Source of the DNA: Sulfurospirillum sp. 1612
Lineage (GTDB): Bacteria > Campylobacterota > Campylobacteria > Campylobacterales > Sulfurospirillaceae
Direction of reading: 5' to 3'
Length of the DNA: 64,000 bases
Assembly: GCF_036556685.1 (NCBI RefSeq)
Contig: NZ_CP140614.1
Coordinates: forward strand, 186,001-250,000
Shown: positions 24,201 through 32,716 of the stretch, piece after piece
Layout of the letters: each line of letters starts with the position of its first letter
Numbering within the stretch: the stretch's first letter is position 1
Notes under the pieces: model-generated
The model's input: the letters and a program-made list of their open reading frames with translations, nothing else
Databases searched by the model: none
What the model was told of the DNA's origin: nothing
Made by a program: the position numbers and the translations under genes

Positions 24201-25063
24201 TTTTTTTCTTTTAATGCATTGAGCATTTTGTAGATATTAGAATAGGTTTGATTGGTTGGCTTCTCAAATCGGTCAATATTGAGATGATTCAAAATTTCTT
24301 TACCGATTTTGGTGTGGTGCATATTTAAAAAGAGGTTTTGAAGTTCTTGAAATTCTCTTTTATTGAGGTTGTTACGCGCTACGATAGGTGAAATGGTATA
24401 GGGGCCCAATTTTTGTACCACTCTTAGATTTTGCATATCTTTGGGGTGTTTTTTGGCATATTGTGTCAAGACCAAACTATCGATACTCGCCCCATCAACA
24501 AATCCATCTAATACCGCTTTTATAGATTCACCATGATCATACGTATAGATAAGATTGCTAAAAAAATTGGTGATTGTGTCTCCGTGCATAAAAATTGTAT
24601 ACGTGGGGGCAATGGAGCCTGAGGTGGAGTCAGGGTCAGTAAACGCAAAGATTTTTCCTTTAAAATCCATAATACTTTTATATTTTGTGCCTTTGAGTGC
24701 AATGATTTCTGAGTAGTATTTGTCCTGACCATTGATAATCGGGATGGCCAATAAATCAGCATTGTCTTTGTCTTTTAATAGGGTATAAGTAGAGCTACAA
24801 ACATAGGCGATATCAGATTTTGCATCTTTTATATTGGAGACGACCTCCGCATAAGTTCGGGCAAATTTAATATCAATTTTAAACTTTGAATTTTGTTCTA
24901 AATATGTTTTCCATTGTAGATAGGTTTTTAAATCTTCTTTGAGTGTAGTGCCGGTAAATGAAAAGGTAATATTTTTAGCATCAAGCGGTAAAAAGAGTGT
25001 AAAAAGCAGTAAAAAAGTGGTAAAAATTTTACCACCGGTGGAAAATTTTTTATCGTTTTTCAT
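24197..25063 (-). CDS. PhnD-like periplasmic binding protein (sensor component of the Ttr-like unit)
   Basis: 288 residues: signal peptide (KIFTTFLLLFTLFLPLDA) and a PhnD/phosphonate-type type-2 periplasmic binding fold, with AYVCSSTYTLL, ALKGTKYKSIMDFKGKIFAFTDPDSTSGSIAPTY and the later DGFVDGASIDSLVL. No ABC permease or ATPase accompanies it. In Salmonella the tetrathionate kinase TtrS carries a PhnD-like sensor as its own N-terminus; here the sensor appears to be a separate gene coupled to the kinase (ATGA overlap). So its ligand is probably the substrate of the divergent reductase, which is inference. Confidence 0.88.
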   Translation of the reverse strand: MKNDKKFSTGGKIFTTFLLLFTLFLPLDAKNITFSFTGTTLKEDLKTYLQWKTYLEQNSKFKIDIKFARTYAEVVSNIKDAKSDIAYVCSSTYTLLKDKDNADLLAIPIINGQDKYYSEIIALKGTKYKSIMDFKGKIFAFTDPDSTSGSIAPTYTIFMHGDTITNFFSNLIYTYDHGESIKAVLDGFVDGASIDSLVLTQYAKKHPKDMQNLRVVQKLGPYTISPIVARNNLNKREFQELQNLFLNMHHTKIGKEILNHLNIDRFEKPTNQTYSNIYKMLNALKEKK

Positions 25064-25120
25064 ATTGTATTTCCTTTAAAAATATACGACAACGCCCAAA
25101 TTGTGGGATTTATAAAAAAC

Positions 25121-25136
25121 TGGAATAGTATTTGCG
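25121..25136 (+). promoter_or_regulatory. Sigma-54 (-24/-12) promoter of the ttrBCA-like operon
   Basis: CTGGAATAGTATTTGC: GG (25122-25123) and GC (25134-25135) are separated by exactly 10 bases, with TTTGC at the -12 end, as sigma-54 needs. The start would be near 25147, leaving a leader of about 60 bases. A small inverted repeat CCCA-N5-TGGG lies at 25095-25107 and might bind the NtrC-type activator encoded next door. The -24 half is imperfect (TGGAAT versus TGGCAC). Confidence 0.65.
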
Positions 25137-25205
25137 CCTATAGAGGTACAAACTGTATGCGTATTATATACATGTAATGTAAAAATCTGCTTTAAAGGAG
25201 TTGCC

Positions 25206-26162
25206 ATGAGCAAAGATGAGCTTCGAAAAGTTGGCGAAACACTGACTTTAGAAACCGATGCGTCTAGGAGAGAATTCTTAGACAAGTTTAGTAAAGGCAT
25301 ATTTGGCGGGTTGATAGCAGGAGGTATTGTCAATGCCCTTGCCCCCACTCAAGCCAAAGCGAGGATGGATGGTAGCAATATCAATTTTTCTACACCATTT
25401 GAATCTTTTGACTTGCCAGAATACCAACCCGGAGAGGATTCTATCCTAAGAATGATGCGTGATCTTCAAAGAGCACTTAAAAAACCAATCGAGCTACGAC
25501 GCTGGAATATGGTGATTGATTTAAGAAAATGTGTCGGTTGTGACGCCTGTTCTGTTTCATGTGCTGCTGAAAATAAACTACCACCAGGGGTGATTTACCG
25601 ACCTGTTATTCAACAAGAAATCGGAACTTATCCCAATGTAGGTCATGTGACACTACCCCGTCCTTGTATGCATTGTGATGAGCCTCCTTGTGTGCCGGTT
25701 TGTCCGGCTGAAGCGACGTGGAAACGTGCCGATGGTATTGTGATTGTTGATTATGACCAATGTATTGGATGTCGGTATTGTTTGACTGCATGTCCTTATG
25801 ATGCGAGAACTTTTGATTTTGGTTTAGAGTACATCGATGATGCCGCAGACGCTCCAAAAGTATTTTTAGGCAAAGATAAAGCAGGCAAATATGAAACGTT
25901 GGCTTCTTATGAATATGCCAAAGAGTGGAAGCGAGAAGGCGAAGAATCACCGATAGGCAACGCGCGAAAATGTCATTTTTGTATCCCTAGAATCGAGAAG
26001 GGGTTGCTTCCTGAGTGCGTTGTGACATGTATTGGACGGGCTACTTATTTTGGCGATGCTAATGATCCAGATAGTTTGGTTTCTGAGCTTGTGGCATTAC
26101 CTAATGCTTTTAGACTCAAAGAAGAGATTGGTACACATCCTAGTGTGTATTATATTAAGTAG
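25206..26162 (+). CDS. ttrB: TtrB-like Tat-exported 4x[4Fe-4S] electron-transfer subunit
   Basis: 318 residues. A twin-arginine signal (SRREFLDKF then a hydrophobic run ending at PTQAKA) precedes a DMSO-reductase-B-type protein with four cluster sites: [35 protein letters not shown] and CHFC...CVVTC. It passes electrons from the membrane subunit to the molybdenum subunit on the periplasmic side. Gene order B-C-A matches tetrathionate reductase of Salmonella and the selenate reductase SrdBCA of Bacillus. AAAGGAG lies five bases before the ATG. Transcription probably starts from the sigma-54 promoter just upstream. Confidence 0.85.
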   Translation: MSKDELRKVGETLTLETDASRREFLDKFSKGIFGGLIAGGIVNALAPTQAKARMDGSNINFSTPFESFDLPEYQPGEDSILRMMRDLQRALKKPIELRRWNMVIDLRKCVGCDACSVSCAAENKLPPGVIYRPVIQQEIGTYPNVGHVTLPRPCMHCDEPPCVPVCPAEATWKRADGIVIVDYDQCIGCRYCLTACPYDARTFDFGLEYIDDAADAPKVFLGKDKAGKYETLASYEYAKEWKREGEESPIGNARKCHFCIPRIEKGLLPECVVTCIGRATYFGDANDPDSLVSELVALPNAFRLKEEIGTHPSVYYIK

Positions 26163-26171
26163 GGGGATGAG

Positions 26172-27341
26172 ATGACAAGAGAAAAAATGGGCAACATCCT
26201 GGTTTGGATTTTAATCATTGGTTTTGGTGCCTGGGGTATGCCTGGTATCATAGATAGATTTACGAATGGACATATTAATACCGCGTATGGTTCTTATATC
26301 CCTTGGGGATTGTGGATTTCATCTTATATTTGGTTGATTGGGTTATCAGCAGGGGCTTTGATGATTTCGGTCATGACCTATGTGTTTGATATCCAAGCTG
26401 TTAAAAAAGTAGGCAAGATGGCGTTTTTGGTAGCCATAGCTACTTTGGTTGGTGCGATGATTTCTGTGGGACTTGATTTGGGTCATCCTTTGCGAGCCTT
26501 CAACCTAATCCTTGATCCAAATCTTCACTCCATGATGGGATGGATGGCGATTTTATATACGGCTTATTTTATAACACTTTGTGTTGAATTGTATTTAGCA
26601 ATCAAAAAAGAGCAAGCACAAGGTGCCAAACAAAAGTCTATCAAAAAGATTTTAATCGTTTTAGGAATTTGGAGTATTCCATTGGCATTTGCGTTCCACG
26701 GAGGTGTGGGTGGTGTTTTTGCTAATGTCATCGCAAAACCGTTCTGGCATGGACCCATGTTACCGGTTGTCTTTTTGGCGGGCGCCTTTTTGAGTGGGGG
26801 TGCACTATTTGCAACCGTCGCTTATATCTGGAGACCCAACCAGTCACAAGAAGAGTTTTCAAAAATGATGATATTTTTGGGAAAAACCACTTTGGCACTT
26901 TTGATTTTAGATGAAATTTTAGAGATTTCAGAAGTGTATATTGGAACTTTTTATGCCGCATTTGGTGAGGGACATATCTGGCAAGAGATTTTGTTCGGAC
27001 CCTATTGGTTTACTTTTTGGGTTGTTCACATCCTCATTGGGGTGTTAATTCCACTGTTTTTACTCACTGTCAAATCAAAATCCCCCGGTGCCATCGCGCT
27101 GGCTGGTTTATTGATTGCGGGTAGTTTCTTGGCGGTGAGACTCAATATCGTAATCCCAGGGATGATTGATCCGGGATTTCAAGGTATCGCTGAAGCTTGG
27201 GTGCATAGCAAATTGACATTCTCATATTTGCCATCAACCATGGAGTGGCAGGTACTGTTCTTTATCGTAGCGGTTGTGATGGCCGTCTTTATGATCGGTA
27301 AAAAACTCTTACCAATATATCAAGTAGCAGGAGAAGAATAA
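26172..27341 (+). CDS. ttrC: NrfD/TtrC-like membrane quinol-oxidising subunit
   Basis: 389 residues with about nine to ten membrane helices and no cofactor motif, typical of NrfD/PsrC proteins, which oxidise menaquinol and anchor the iron-sulfur subunit. Family-like segments include YIPWGLWISSYIWLIGLSAGALMIS, GLDLGHPLRAFNLILDPN and HSMMGWM. It lies between the iron-sulfur subunit (nine bases upstream) and the catalytic subunit, whose ATG overlaps its TAA. It is the probable site where the quinone pool joins the pathway. Confidence 0.85.
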   Translation: MTREKMGNILVWILIIGFGAWGMPGIIDRFTNGHINTAYGSYIPWGLWISSYIWLIGLSAGALMISVMTYVFDIQAVKKVGKMAFLVAIATLVGAMISVGLDLGHPLRAFNLILDPNLHSMMGWMAILYTAYFITLCVELYLAIKKEQAQGAKQKSIKKILIVLGIWSIPLAFAFHGGVGGVFANVIAKPFWHGPMLPVVFLAGAFLSGGALFATVAYIWRPNQSQEEFSKMMIFLGKTTLALLILDEILEISEVYIGTFYAAFGEGHIWQEILFGPYWFTFWVVHILIGVLIPLFLLTVKSKSPGAIALAGLLIAGSFLAVRLNIVIPGMIDPGFQGIAEAWVHSKLTFSYLPSTMEWQVLFFIVAVVMAVFMIGKKLLPIYQVAGEE

Positions 27342-30300
27342 TGAAAAATGAAATTATAGAAAACAAACCCATGGACCGAAGAAGTTTCCTTAAAACTTCA
27401 GCCCTACTTGGTGGTTCTGCCGCATGTTTGGGTGCCGTTGAAAAGATTAATTCACAAGGAACAGGAAGGGGTAAAATCGATTATCCTCTCAATGATGCTG
27501 AGAATGTGATTTATTCTGTCTGTTTGCAGTGTCATACTGCCTGTCCCATCAAGGTCAAAATTGAAGATGGCGTCGCGGTGAAAATCGATGGTAATCCATA
27601 CTCGATACAAAACCTTAACAGCCCGATTCCAACATCCACAGATATCCAAGTGGGTGCGAAGATTGATGCGGGTCTTTGTCCTAAAGGTCAAGCAGGGATT
27701 CAAACGATTTATGACCCATACCGTGTTGTCAAAGTATTAAAAAGAGATGGTAAACGGGGTGAAAATAAATGGAAAGTGATTCCTTTCGATCAAGCGATTA
27801 CTGAAGTCGTTGAGGGAGGAAAACTGTTCTCACACGTACCAGGAGAAGAGAATCGAGTGGTAGAAGGCTTGCGACAAGTGCGTGCCTTGCAAGATGCTAG
27901 CATTGCCAAAGCGATGGCAGCAGATGCGATGAATGTCGGTAAAGGCAAGATGGCATTAGCCGATTTTAAGGCAAAGTACAAAGCACACCTTCATACATTA
28001 ATTGATCCGGACCAGCCCGATCTTGGACCCAAAAATAACCAATTTGTCATGTTGGCAGGAAGAATGGAACACGGACGAAAAGAACTGGCAAAAAGATGGC
28101 AAAAAGGCTCTTTTGGAAGTATCAACTTTATGGAGCATACTACCGTTTGTGAGCAATCTCACCATATCGCCTATAAACAAGTCACCAGCCAATATTTAGG
28201 CAAAGGCAAATGGAAACCAGCAGCAGAGCATCTAAAACCCGATTTTAGAAATGCCAGATTTGTTATCTTTTTTGGAACGGGCTTTGTGGAAGCAAACTTT
28301 GGACCTCCAATCATGGCCAACTTAGTCACCAATTCCGTGACGCATGAAGGTTGTAAAGTCGCAGTAGTCGATCCTAGATTTTCAAAAAGTGCGGCTAAAG
28401 CATGGCAATGGGTTCCCGTACGCCCTGGTGGTGATGCTGCCTTGATTTATGCGATGATTAGATGGATGTTTGAAAATGACAAGATTAATAAAGAATTTTT
28501 GGCCAATGCCAATAAAGCCGCGGCAAAAAATGCGAATGAAGAGAGTTGGACGAGCGCGACACACTTAGTGGCATTTGATAAAGAGGGACCGGGCAAAAAA
28601 CTAAGAGCCAGTGATATTGGCATCGGAACCAGTGATGAGTTTGTCACGACCAAAGATGGAAAGCCCGTGGCCGTTAATACCAACGACAAGCTCAATCCAA
28701 TCGTTGGAGATCTCTTCTTCTCAGGTGAGCTTGGGGGTATCAAAGTCAAATCAGAATTGATGATGGTAAAAGAGTATGCCATGAGCAAATCTATGGAAGA
28801 GTGGGCAAAAGAGGCCGGTCTTAGTGTGAAAGAGATTGTAAAATTAACGAGAGAATATACAAAATACGGCCGACAAGCCGGAGCGGAGATGTACCGAGGT
28901 CCGGTGCAACACACCAATGGATATTATAATGGAATGGCCGTTATTTATCTCAATATGTTGATTGGAAATATCGATTATAACGGGGGTTTGATTAAAGGGG
29001 GTGGACATTACCACGAAGATGGTAGTAAAGGTGGTCCTTTTAATCTTAAAGTAGATGCATATCCGGGAAAAACCAAAGCGTTTGGACACAAAATAACCCG
29101 CGAGGGCTCTTATTATGAGCATAGCAGTTATTTCCAAAAATACGGCTATCCTGCCAAACGACCGTGGTTCCCACATACAGGAAATGTCTATCAAGAAGCA
29201 ATTCCTTCTATGGATGATGCCTACCCTTATAGCGTCAAGATTTTGATGACGATTATGGGGACACCGCTTCTGTCAAATCCGGCAGCACAAATGTCAATGC
29301 AGACCATTCTTGATCTGAAAAAGACGCCACTGTATATTGCTAATGATGTAGCGATTGGTGAAAGTAGTATGTTTGCTGATTATATCTTTCCGGATGAAGC
29401 GATTTGGGAACGATGGGGAAGCCCACATGTGCCACCATCTGCGGTGACGAAAATGTCAAAATTTAGACAACCAACCATCGAGCCATTGACCGATGTCGTG
29501 AGTGTTTTTGGTGAAAAACAACATATCGGTTATGAATCCATGCTTTTAGCGATGGCTGAAAAACTAGGACTTCCAGGATTTGGAGATGATGGTTTTGGCA
29601 AAGGTATTCCCTTCAAAAGAACGGAAGATTGGTATCTCAAATTGGCCGCAAATATTGCAGCAGGGGATCACAAGGGGGATGATTTACCAGAAGCAGATGA
29701 TAGAGAGATTGCAATTTTCAAAAAAGCACGACGTCATATGAGTTCGGCAACCTTTGATTTTGCACGATGGGAAAAAGCTTGTATTGATGCCAATGGTAAA
29801 AATTGGTTCAAAAAGACCATTTACCTCCTCAACCGTGGTGCTCGTGGTGAGGATTTCACAAAATATACCAAAAATGTGGCAAATAGTGATAAGATATTGC
29901 ATAAATTTGGCAAAATGTTTAATTTCTACTGCGAAAATGTTGCCAATACACGACACTGTTATACCGGTAAAAAGTTTGGTGGCATTAGTCAATTTAACAA
30001 AGCCGTGGATTATACGGGTAAAGAAGTCGTGGGAAGCAGTGCCTATCCACTTCGCTCTATCACTTATAAACCGATAACCGGAGGTCAAGCAAGAACGCAA
30101 TCTGTGGATTACTGGTTGCAAGCGATAATGCCTGAAAATACTATCGACATCAATGCCCAAACTGCCTCAGATATGGGATTAAGAGATGGTGATATGGCAA
30201 AAATCGTCTCAGCGGACAATCCAAGTGGTAACTGGGATTTGGGACCATCAGGTAAAAAGCCAATGATCGGTAAAATTAGAGCGATTGAAGGCCTAAAACC

Positions 30301-30523
30301 TGGTGTCATCAGCGTCTCTTGGAGTTTTGGTCACTGGGCATATGGTGCCAGAGATATCATGGTAGATGGTACTGTTATCAAAGGGGAAAAAGCCAGAGAG
30401 AGCGGTTTGTGTTCTAATGCCGCATTGACGGTGGATAGCGGACTCAAAAATTCTACTTTAGAAGATATGATCGGCGGGTCAGCTGTGTTCTATGATTCAT
30501 TTGTAGGACTTGAAAAAGTGTGA
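27341..30523 (+). CDS. ttrA: TtrA-like molybdopterin oxidoreductase, catalytic subunit (tetrathionate/selenate/related)
   Basis: 1060 residues, close to Salmonella TtrA (about 1020). Tat signal MDRRSFLKTSALLGG. The [4Fe-4S] site is C61-x2-C64-x3-C68 with C113 (LCPKG). The probable molybdenum ligand is Cys270 in EHTTVCEQSHH. The C-terminal molybdopterin-dinucleotide-binding domain (from about residue 910) holds INAQTASDMGLRDGDMAKI. It would reduce a sulfur or oxyanion substrate in the periplasm with quinol electrons. Relatives use tetrathionate, thiosulfate, selenate or arsenate; the PhnD/kinase neighbours favour tetrathionate, but the substrate is not proven. A hairpin follows seven bases after the stop. 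Confidence 0.82.
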   Translation: MKNEIIENKPMDRRSFLKTSALLGGSAACLGAVEKINSQGTGRGKIDYPLNDAENVIYSVCLQCHTACPIKVKIEDGVAVKIDGNPYSIQNLNSPIPTSTDIQVGAKIDAGLCPKGQAGIQTIYDPYRVVKVLKRDGKRGENKWKVIPFDQAITEVVEGGKLFSHVPGEENRVVEGLRQVRALQDASIAKAMAADAMNVGKGKMALADFKAKYKAHLHTLIDPDQPDLGPKNNQFVMLAGRMEHGRKELAKRWQKGSFGSINFMEHTTVCEQSHHIAYKQVTSQYLGKGKWKPAAEHLKPDFRNARFVIFFGTGFVEANFGPPIMANLVTNSVTHEGCKVAVVDPRFSKSAAKAWQWVPVRPGGDAALIYAMIRWMFENDKINKEFLANANKAAAKNANEESWTSATHLVAFDKEGPGKKLRASDIGIGTSDEFVTTKDGKPVAVNTNDKLNPIVGDLFFSGELGGIKVKSELMMVKEYAMSKSMEEWAKEAGLSVKEIVKLTREYTKYGRQAGAEMYRGPVQHTNGYYNGMAVIYLNMLIGNIDYNGGLIKGGGHYHEDGSKGGPFNLKVDAYPGKTKAFGHKITREGSYYEHSSYFQKYGYPAKRPWFPHTGNVYQEAIPSMDDAYPYSVKILMTIMGTPLLSNPAAQMSMQTILDLKKTPLYIANDVAIGESSMFADYIFPDEAIWERWGSPHVPPSAVTKMSKFRQPTIEPLTDVVSVFGEKQHIGYESMLLAMAEKLGLPGFGDDGFGKGIPFKRTEDWYLKLAANIAAGDHKGDDLPEADDREIAIFKKARRHMSSATFDFARWEKACIDANGKNWFKKTIYLLNRGARGEDFTKYTKNVANSDKILHKFGKMFNFYCENVANTRHCYTGKKFGGISQFNKAVDYTGKEVVGSSAYPLRSITYKPITGGQARTQSVDYWLQAIMPENTIDINAQTASDMGLRDGDMAKIVSADNPSGNWDLGPSGKKPMIGKIRAIEGLKPGVISVSWSFGHWAYGARDIMVDGTVIKGEKARESGLCSNAALTVDSGLKNSTLEDMIGGSAVFYDSFVGLEKV

Positions 30524-30529
30524 CAGTGT

Positions 30530-30561
30530 GAACCCGTCAAGGAAACATCCTTGGCGGGTTC
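30530..30561 (+). terminator. Strong hairpin after ttrA (attenuator-like)
   Basis: GAACCCGTCAAGGA and TCCTTGGCGGGTTC pair over 14 positions with one T-G wobble and an AACA loop. No T-run follows (CATTGTATCA), so it may only reduce read-through, or protect the ttrBCA message from 3' decay. A small exported protein gene lies 24 bases beyond it on the same strand. Confidence 0.55.
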
Positions 30562-30584
30562 ATTGTATCATGAGAGGGGTGATG

Positions 30585-30872
30585 ATGCGAGGTAGATTAT
30601 GGTGTGCGGTTTTTATGGCTATCATGATAGGTTCTGTTGCGCCAGCACATGAGAGAGATGTGTTCGAAGATATCATGAAGCCCAGTATTGTACGCTACTA
30701 TAAAAATCAAAAAGTAATATTTTTATTTTTTCAAAAAATGGAAAATGGAAATTATTATGCCATCATAAAAACGAAACATTTACAAGAGTGTCTTACCTTA
30801 GATAAAACCGGCAAGATATTAAGTGTCATGGAAGATTTGAATGCACTTGATGAGGTAGAAGAGGGCTGTTAA
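30585..30872 (+). CDS. Small exported protein of unknown function after ttrA
   Basis: 95 residues from the ATG at 30585, five bases after AGAGGGG; a tandem ATG lies three bases earlier. The N-terminus is a signal peptide (MRGRLWCAVFMAIMIGSVAPAH-like region, residues 1-22). The mature part of about 73 residues is compact, with two Cys (in QECLTL and at the C-terminal end, EEGC) that could form a disulfide. I do not recognise a family. Its place in the same direction behind ttrA suggests a periplasmic accessory factor. A longer frame from 30510 would run through the hairpin and ttrA stop and is unlikely. Confidence 0.55.
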   Translation: MRGRLWCAVFMAIMIGSVAPAHERDVFEDIMKPSIVRYYKNQKVIFLFFQKMENGNYYAIIKTKHLQECLTLDKTGKILSVMEDLNALDEVEEGC

Positions 30873-30879
30873 ATCAAGC

Positions 30880-31569
30880 TTACTCAAATACACATGCCTT
30901 ATCTTCTATCTTCATAATTCGATCACAATACTCCAGCATCCGATCATCATGCGTGACCATGATAATAGCAACATCTTGTTGGGTGGCGATTTGTTTGAGC
31001 ATTTTGACAACATCAACAGACCGTTGCATATCCAGAGCTGCTGTGGGTTCATCTGCTAGGATGATTTGTGGATTATTTGCTAATGCCCTCGCGATAGCAA
31101 CACGTTGATTTTGTCCTCCTGAGAGTTGCGAAGGCATTGCTTTTTCTTTTTCTGCAATATCAAAATATTTTAAAAGCTCGCGTGCTTTTTCTTTTGTGAT
31201 TTTTTCTTCAACCCCGTTGGCTTGCGGCACGAGCGTGATATTATCGATGATATTTAAAAAAGGTACTAAATAGTGTGCTTGAAATATAAAGCCGAGTTTT
31301 TCTCTTCGTATCTTTCGTGTCTCTTTGGTGAGCCATTTATCATGATAAACCAGTTCATCACCCAGCCATATTTTGCCACTATTGGGCTCTTCAAGGCAGC
31401 CAATCATCATCAAAAGTGTAGTTTTGCCTGCCCCACTAGGTGCGATGAGTGCGACCAATTCGCCTTTGTTAATCTCAAAAGAGGCCTCTTTGATGACATC
31501 AACAAAAGTGTCACCTTCTCCAAAATGTTTGTTGAGATTTTCTACTTTAATCGCTTGTTTGATGCCCAT
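30880..31569 (-). CDS. ABC exporter ATPase (LolD/MacB/DevA-like)
   Basis: 229 residues, a stand-alone ATPase. Walker A is APSGAGKTT, the signature LSGGQNQRVAIARAL, Walker B IILADEP with the AALD D-loop, and switch His in VTHDDRM. The EEPNSGKIWLGDE and FIFQAHYLVPFLNI segments are typical of the LolD/MacB branch. It is the last gene of the operon TolC, adaptor, FtsX-like permease, ATPase, all with near-overlapping ends. It would power export or mechanotransmission through the tripartite pump. Confidence 0.88.
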   Translation of the reverse strand: MGIKQAIKVENLNKHFGEGDTFVDVIKEASFEINKGELVALIAPSGAGKTTLLMMIGCLEEPNSGKIWLGDELVYHDKWLTKETRKIRREKLGFIFQAHYLVPFLNIIDNITLVPQANGVEEKITKEKARELLKYFDIAEKEKAMPSQLSGGQNQRVAIARALANNPQIILADEPTAALDMQRSVDVVKMLKQIATQQDVAIIMVTHDDRMLEYCDRIMKIEDKACVFE

Positions 31570-31570
31570 A

Positions 31571-32716
31571 TTATCCTCCTATCGCAGCAGCGGGGTCTGC
31601 ATTCATGACTTTTTTAATCCCGACAAATGAAGCTAGAATTGATGCCACAATCACAATAAAAAAGAGCATCCAGGCATCAGGGATTTCTAAAACAACGCGT
31701 TTTGGAAATTTTGCATAGATGAGATGTGAAAAGATATTGCCAAAAATAAATGCCAAAATACCCAAAATCAAAGCTTCTTGGATAATCATCTTAAGAATCA
31801 TGCTATTGGGTAAACCAATCAGCTTCATGATAGAGATTTCTTTCATCTTCTCGAGCGTCATCGTGTATAAAATCAGCGCGATAATAATCGTGGAGACGAT
31901 GATGAGGATGGCGGTAAACATCCCGATTTGTTTTGAAGATTTTTCGATGAGATTTTTAGTGAGTATGGTTTGTTGTTGATCTCTTGTGTAGACGCTTTTA
32001 TGTTGCCACGTTCGGATACTTTGAGCGATTTCATCCACTCCATATCCTGGTTTTATCGTGGCGATGATTGCATTGACCATATGGGAGTCTTTGTTGATGA
32101 TACCACGGGCACGGTCATTTTGAATCTCTTTATTAGAATATAAAAACTGTAATTCTTGTGCATCTTTTAAACTCAAATAAACAAGCAAATCTCCACTTGA
32201 TGAGACGGTACCTGTGGTGATACCCACTACTTTGTACCAATTTCTTCCCAGTGGAATCTCATCTCCCAATTTAAAGCCAGTTTTATCCGTGACGACAATC
32301 TCATAATGGTCTCTTTTTAATCCTCTACCTGCGATGAGTTTGGATTCTTTTATAGGATTGATGCGTCCATAAGGGTCAAACCCCACCGCGGTGACACGGA
32401 TTTTTTGGCCATGCTGTGGGAGTTGGATATTTTGAAAGGTGATGGCCTCACTTTTATCGATGCCTTGAAGTGCGGCAATGGTGTATTTTAAATCCTCATG
32501 AACACGAGAAGACTCAGCAAAAGGCCCTAGCGTATCTTGCTGTACAATCCAAAGATCAGCATTGATATCATCGAGTAAGACTTCTGCATCGACAATCATC
32601 CCGCGATACACGCCTATCATGATAAGGACAATACCCAATAACATTCCCACCCCCATTGCGGTGACGATAAACTTGCCGAATGTATGCTTGATATCTTCTT
32701 TGGCTAGATTAATCAT
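31571..32716 (-). CDS. FtsX-like ABC permease (DevC/MacB-type)
   Basis: 381 residues: membrane helix at about 13-35 (VTAMGVGMLLGIVLIMIGVY), a periplasmic MacB-core-like domain of about 230 residues, then three C-terminal helices (FTAILIIVSTIIIALILYTM, ILGILAFIFGNIFSHL and MLFFIVIVASILASFVGI). It has the four-helix MacB/FtsX layout without a fused ATPase, as in cyanobacterial DevC. Start overlaps the adaptor stop by four bases; two bases separate it from the ATPase gene. Substrate unknown; antibiotics, metals, lipids or peptides are all possible. Confidence 0.85.
   Translation of the reverse strand: MINLAKEDIKHTFGKFIVTAMGVGMLLGIVLIMIGVYRGMIVDAEVLLDDINADLWIVQQDTLGPFAESSRVHEDLKYTIAALQGIDKSEAITFQNIQLPQHGQKIRVTAVGFDPYGRINPIKESKLIAGRGLKRDHYEIVVTDKTGFKLGDEIPLGRNWYKVVGITTGTVSSSGDLLVYLSLKDAQELQFLYSNKEIQNDRARGIINKDSHMVNAIIATIKPGYGVDEIAQSIRTWQHKSVYTRDQQQTILTKNLIEKSSKQIGMFTAILIIVSTIIIALILYTMTLEKMKEISIMKLIGLPNSMILKMIIQEALILGILAFIFGNIFSHLIYAKFPKRVVLEIPDAWMLFFIVIVASILASFVGIKKVMNADPAAAIGG

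Noticed and set aside
25161-25178. TACATGTA palindrome downstream of the sigma-54 start site
   Set aside because: Short, AT-rich and in the leader; chance occurrence is likely and nothing links it to a regulator.
28447-28917. 156-codon antisense frame in ttrA
   Set aside because: It is a shadow of the codon use of the molybdoenzyme; no start signal or recognisable domain.
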